NCBI RefSeq assembly: GCF_017744655.1
Contig: NZ_JAGIAW010000002.1
Location: forward strand, 1-64,000
Length of the DNA stretch: 64,000 nucleotides
Source of the DNA: Devosia sp.
Lineage (GTDB): Bacteria > Pseudomonadota > Alphaproteobacteria > Rhizobiales > Devosiaceae
Direction: 5' to 3'
The notes beneath the pieces are model-generated. The model made no database searches, was not told the DNA's origin, and was given only the letters and a program-made list of their open reading frames with translations. Below, in pieces: positions 62,901 through 64,000 of this stretch. The translations under genes were made by a program, and so were the position numbers. The stretch's first letter is position 1; every line of letters begins with the position of its first letter.

Positions 62901-63716
62901 GTGCGGCTCGTCGATACAGCCACGGGCGCCGGGCTGCTCGATCTGACGCGGGCGGCGGCCCTGGGCGAAGTGGTCGAGGGGATCGAACCGGGGCCGGTCG
63001 CGGTTTGGGATCGGGGGAACGATCTCAGCATCAGGCTCTATGGCGGGCATATTGCCGATGGGACGGAGGCGGGGGTGTTGGCCGGGAGCAATCGGCTGGC
63101 GGTGGAAACCGATGTCGGGTTTTGGGAGATCATCGGTTTTGCCGAGGCGACACTGGCGGAGCCGGGGCTTTATCGGCTGACCAAACTGCTGCGCGGGCTG
63201 GAGGGCACGGACTGGGCAATGGGGCCGGTTTCACCGGGGCGGCGGGTGATCGTGCTCGACGGAAAGGTGGGCGTGGTACCGGTCGAGGCCGGGAGGCTGG
63301 GCGAGGCGCGGGATGTTCACGCCTATGCCGGTACGGCCGATCTCGTAGGTCAGGTGCTCACAGTTTCGACGACGACCGATCCGGGATTGCCACTGGCGCC
63401 GGTACATTTGCGCGCGAAAAGGAATGGGACGGACGCGATCGTCTTCTCCTGGATGCGGCGCAGCCGGGCCGAGGACGATGCCTGGGGCGCGGCAGAGCCA
63501 GCTCTGGACGTGACGCCCGAACTCTATCGGGTCTCCATTTTCGACGGAACGACGCTCAAGCGCAGCATCGAGGCTTCGACGCCTTTGGCGAGCTACGGCG
63601 CTGCCGAGCAGGCAGCGGATTTTGGCGGCCTTGCCACCAGTTTTGGATTTTCGGTGGCGCAGGTGAGCGCGGCACTGGGCACGGGCCATGTGGCGGAGGG
63701 GATCTATGGCGAATGA
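59967..63716 (+). CDS. GTA megatron / host-contact protein (g15)
   Basis: A 1249-residue tail-tip protein. The N-terminus has a glycine-rich hydrophobic stretch (LSLAGQFAGGLVGGPIGATV). The middle (about 230-690) is a glycoside-hydrolase-like TIM barrel domain with LSYAADWSEYSGHQPGGGEK, FHLDPLWASANINAVGIDCY and KPIWLTELGCAAVDKGANQP. The C-terminal third is phage-tail-like (SLPPNLVAIEPGDRVVVDGE). It is full length for the GTA g15 family, which joins tail to receptor contact. Ends ten bases inside the muramidase gene. Confidence 0.93.
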   Translation: MATLALSLAGQFAGGLVGGPIGATVGRALGALAGSVVDSWLFGETPKQREQATFDVRIGGSVEGAAIPRLYGWGRLSGNIIWARELEVLGGETAGAKGWGQQPQQQEKEDEIGASFAIGFCEGRVTRLGRVWADGQLLDLRGINYRFYDGSAGQMPDGLIEATQGAGNAPAYRGLCYMVFENLPLSRFGNRIPQISAELCRPVGDLETSIRAVTVIPGATEFGYDPVPRLRVLGMGTGAAENAHVQPGVSDWTVSINELQELCPNLKHVSLVVSWFGNDLRCGSCQIGPRVEAASRDVQGVSWSVAGYSRGAVPVVSSHGGGPAYGGTPSDGAVRAAIADLRARGLSVTLYPLIMMDVPVGNGLADPYGGSHQASYPWRGRITCHPAAGVAGSPDGTAAAASQVAAFVSGYRAMILHYANLAAQTGVEAFLIGSEMRGMTTVRGAGNSFPFVSALVTLAADVRAIVGPSMKLSYAADWSEYSGHQPGGGEKFFHLDPLWASANINAVGIDCYMPAADWRDGQGHLDAVAGSTHDLDYLGGNIAGGEGFDWYYASDADRAAQVRTPIADGAHGEHWIWRFKDISAFWSQYHYDRPGGVRAGSPTAWVPGSKPIWLTELGCAAVDKGANQPNIFGDAKSSEGGRPYFSNGLSDPLIQRQFLRAHYRHWGSPAKNPAGMVDPERIYCWTWDARPFPAFPARTDVWADGVNHATGHWLTGRLGAMSNDEMASAMAAEHGAVVHAGASDPMVAGVILSGPGTARDALEPLLEITGQRLVARGGVLAAISARGGTVVGFDREELAQDEGAVLSQRRAAAMERPGRLALNHFDKGRDYLTASATAVRPGAGQLVSESVNMVLDGASARLAAERLLDDRAASADTVEFSLPPNLVAIEPGDRVVVDGEGPYEVTEIRDGAVRRITARAVSAGTASATGIDRAPAVAPVVGLAVAPVVFAAHLPPLASDPSRSRLVFGAYAKPWPGTVRLVDTATGAGLLDLTRAAALGEVVEGIEPGPVAVWDRGNDLSIRLYGGHIADGTEAGVLAGSNRLAVETDVGFWEIIGFAEATLAEPGLYRLTKLLRGLEGTDWAMGPVSPGRRVIVLDGKVGVVPVEAGRLGEARDVHAYAGTADLVGQVLTVSTTTDPGLPLAPVHLRAKRNGTDAIVFSWMRRSRAEDDAWGAAEPALDVTPELYRVSIFDGTTLKRSIEASTPLASYGAAEQAADFGGLATSFGFSVAQVSAALGTGHVAEGIYGE

Positions 63717-64000
63717 CGAGCGGTTCGAGCGCTGTCTGACTGAAATTCTGCGGCACGAGGGCGGCTATGTCGACCATCCCAGCGATCCCGGCGGGGCAAC
63801 CAATATGGGGATTACCCGCAAGACGCTGGCGCGCTGGCGAAAGGTGACGCCCTGGACGGGGGTGTCCAAGGCGGCGGTCGCGGCGCTGACGCGAAATGAA
63901 GCGGCGCTGATCTATCGGGCAAATTATTGGAACACGGCCAAGGCCGGCTCCATGCCGAGCGGAGTCGATTTGGCGCTGTTCGACTTTGCGGTCAATTCGG
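63707..64000 (+). CDS. glycosyl hydrolase family 108 muramidase, partial at window end
   Basis: The 98 residues visible start at ATG 63707, overlapping the g15 stop. The family signature HEGGYVDHPSDPGGATNMGI near residue 17 carries the catalytic glutamate; LARWRKV and YRANYWNTAKAGSMPSG follow, and the frame runs off the end. Such N-acetylmuramidases act as phage or GTA endolysins and often have a C-terminal peptidoglycan-binding or membrane segment, which is not visible here. The overlap with g15 makes it part of the GTA operon. Confidence 0.9.

Noticed and set aside
48237-64000. Ordinary prophage instead of a GTA
   Set aside because: No integrase, repressor, replication or attachment-site sequence is visible, the tape measure is very short, and gene order is exactly that of RcGTA. 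The end beyond 64000 is not visible, so a doubt remains.

Overview
The window looks like chromosome of a high-GC alphaproteobacterium of the order Hyphomicrobiales, most likely Devosia or a close relative. The basis is the Rhizobium-type L-rhamnose locus, a Ros/MucR zinc-finger regulator, alphaproteobacterial families of unknown function (DUF1491, DUF2336, DUF5330, DUF6456, TIGR03808) and a complete Rhodobacter-type gene transfer agent (GTA) cluster. The genus is inferred from gene content only. No rRNA, tRNA or CRISPR array was seen.

Region by region. 1-2500: a YbaK-type deacylase, a small DUF1127-like protein, a GcvA-like LysR regulator and a DUF5680 protein. 2690-12470: L-rhamnose use, with isomerase and bifunctional aldolase/dehydrogenase on the minus strand, divergent from a DeoR regulator, an ABC importer (binding protein, ATPase, two permeases) and a mutarotase. 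No rhamnulokinase gene is present. 12480-20710: an SDR-type epimerase, two small exported proteins, an asparaginase, a Tat-exported beta-helix protein, a HerA-like ATPase coupled to a degenerate LOG-like protein, a receiver protein and superoxide dismutase. 20800-28980: oligopeptidase B and a seven-gene Mrp (mnhA-G) cation/proton antiporter operon. 29100-42850: MucR, a free-standing DnaA-domain-IV protein, DUF6456, an acyltransferase, SufE, DUF5330, a membrane sensor kinase overlapping a peptidoglycan-binding protein, DUF1491, DUF2336, a tiny gene plus lipoprotein, a chromate transporter, and a minus-strand run of NUDIX, glyoxalase, YnfA, DUF1254 and DUF1214 genes. 42970-48140: penicillin-binding protein 1A, a YcgN-like protein, a degenerate GGDEF protein and an Hsp70-family protein.

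48137-64000: a GTA structural cluster in canonical order: small terminase, large terminase, portal, g3.5-like membrane protein, a 43-residue protein, protease, capsid, adaptor, stopper, tail terminator, tail tube, two chaperones, tape measure, distal tail protein, hub, NlpC/P60 peptidase and the large g15 protein. It is followed directly by a muramidase gene cut by the window end. All genes are intact and co-oriented, so the cluster could make particles.

The most unusual stretch is 51382-52594. Three small genes of visibly lower GC sit between GTA portal and g3.5 and end at a strong terminator. The first abuts the portal stop codon and carries a QPRxPxGxxxGGQW-type motif. This looks like acquired cargo or an effector module in a domesticated phage. 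Palindromic intergenic repeats of at least two families are scattered through the window, and four copies lie at GTA gene junctions.
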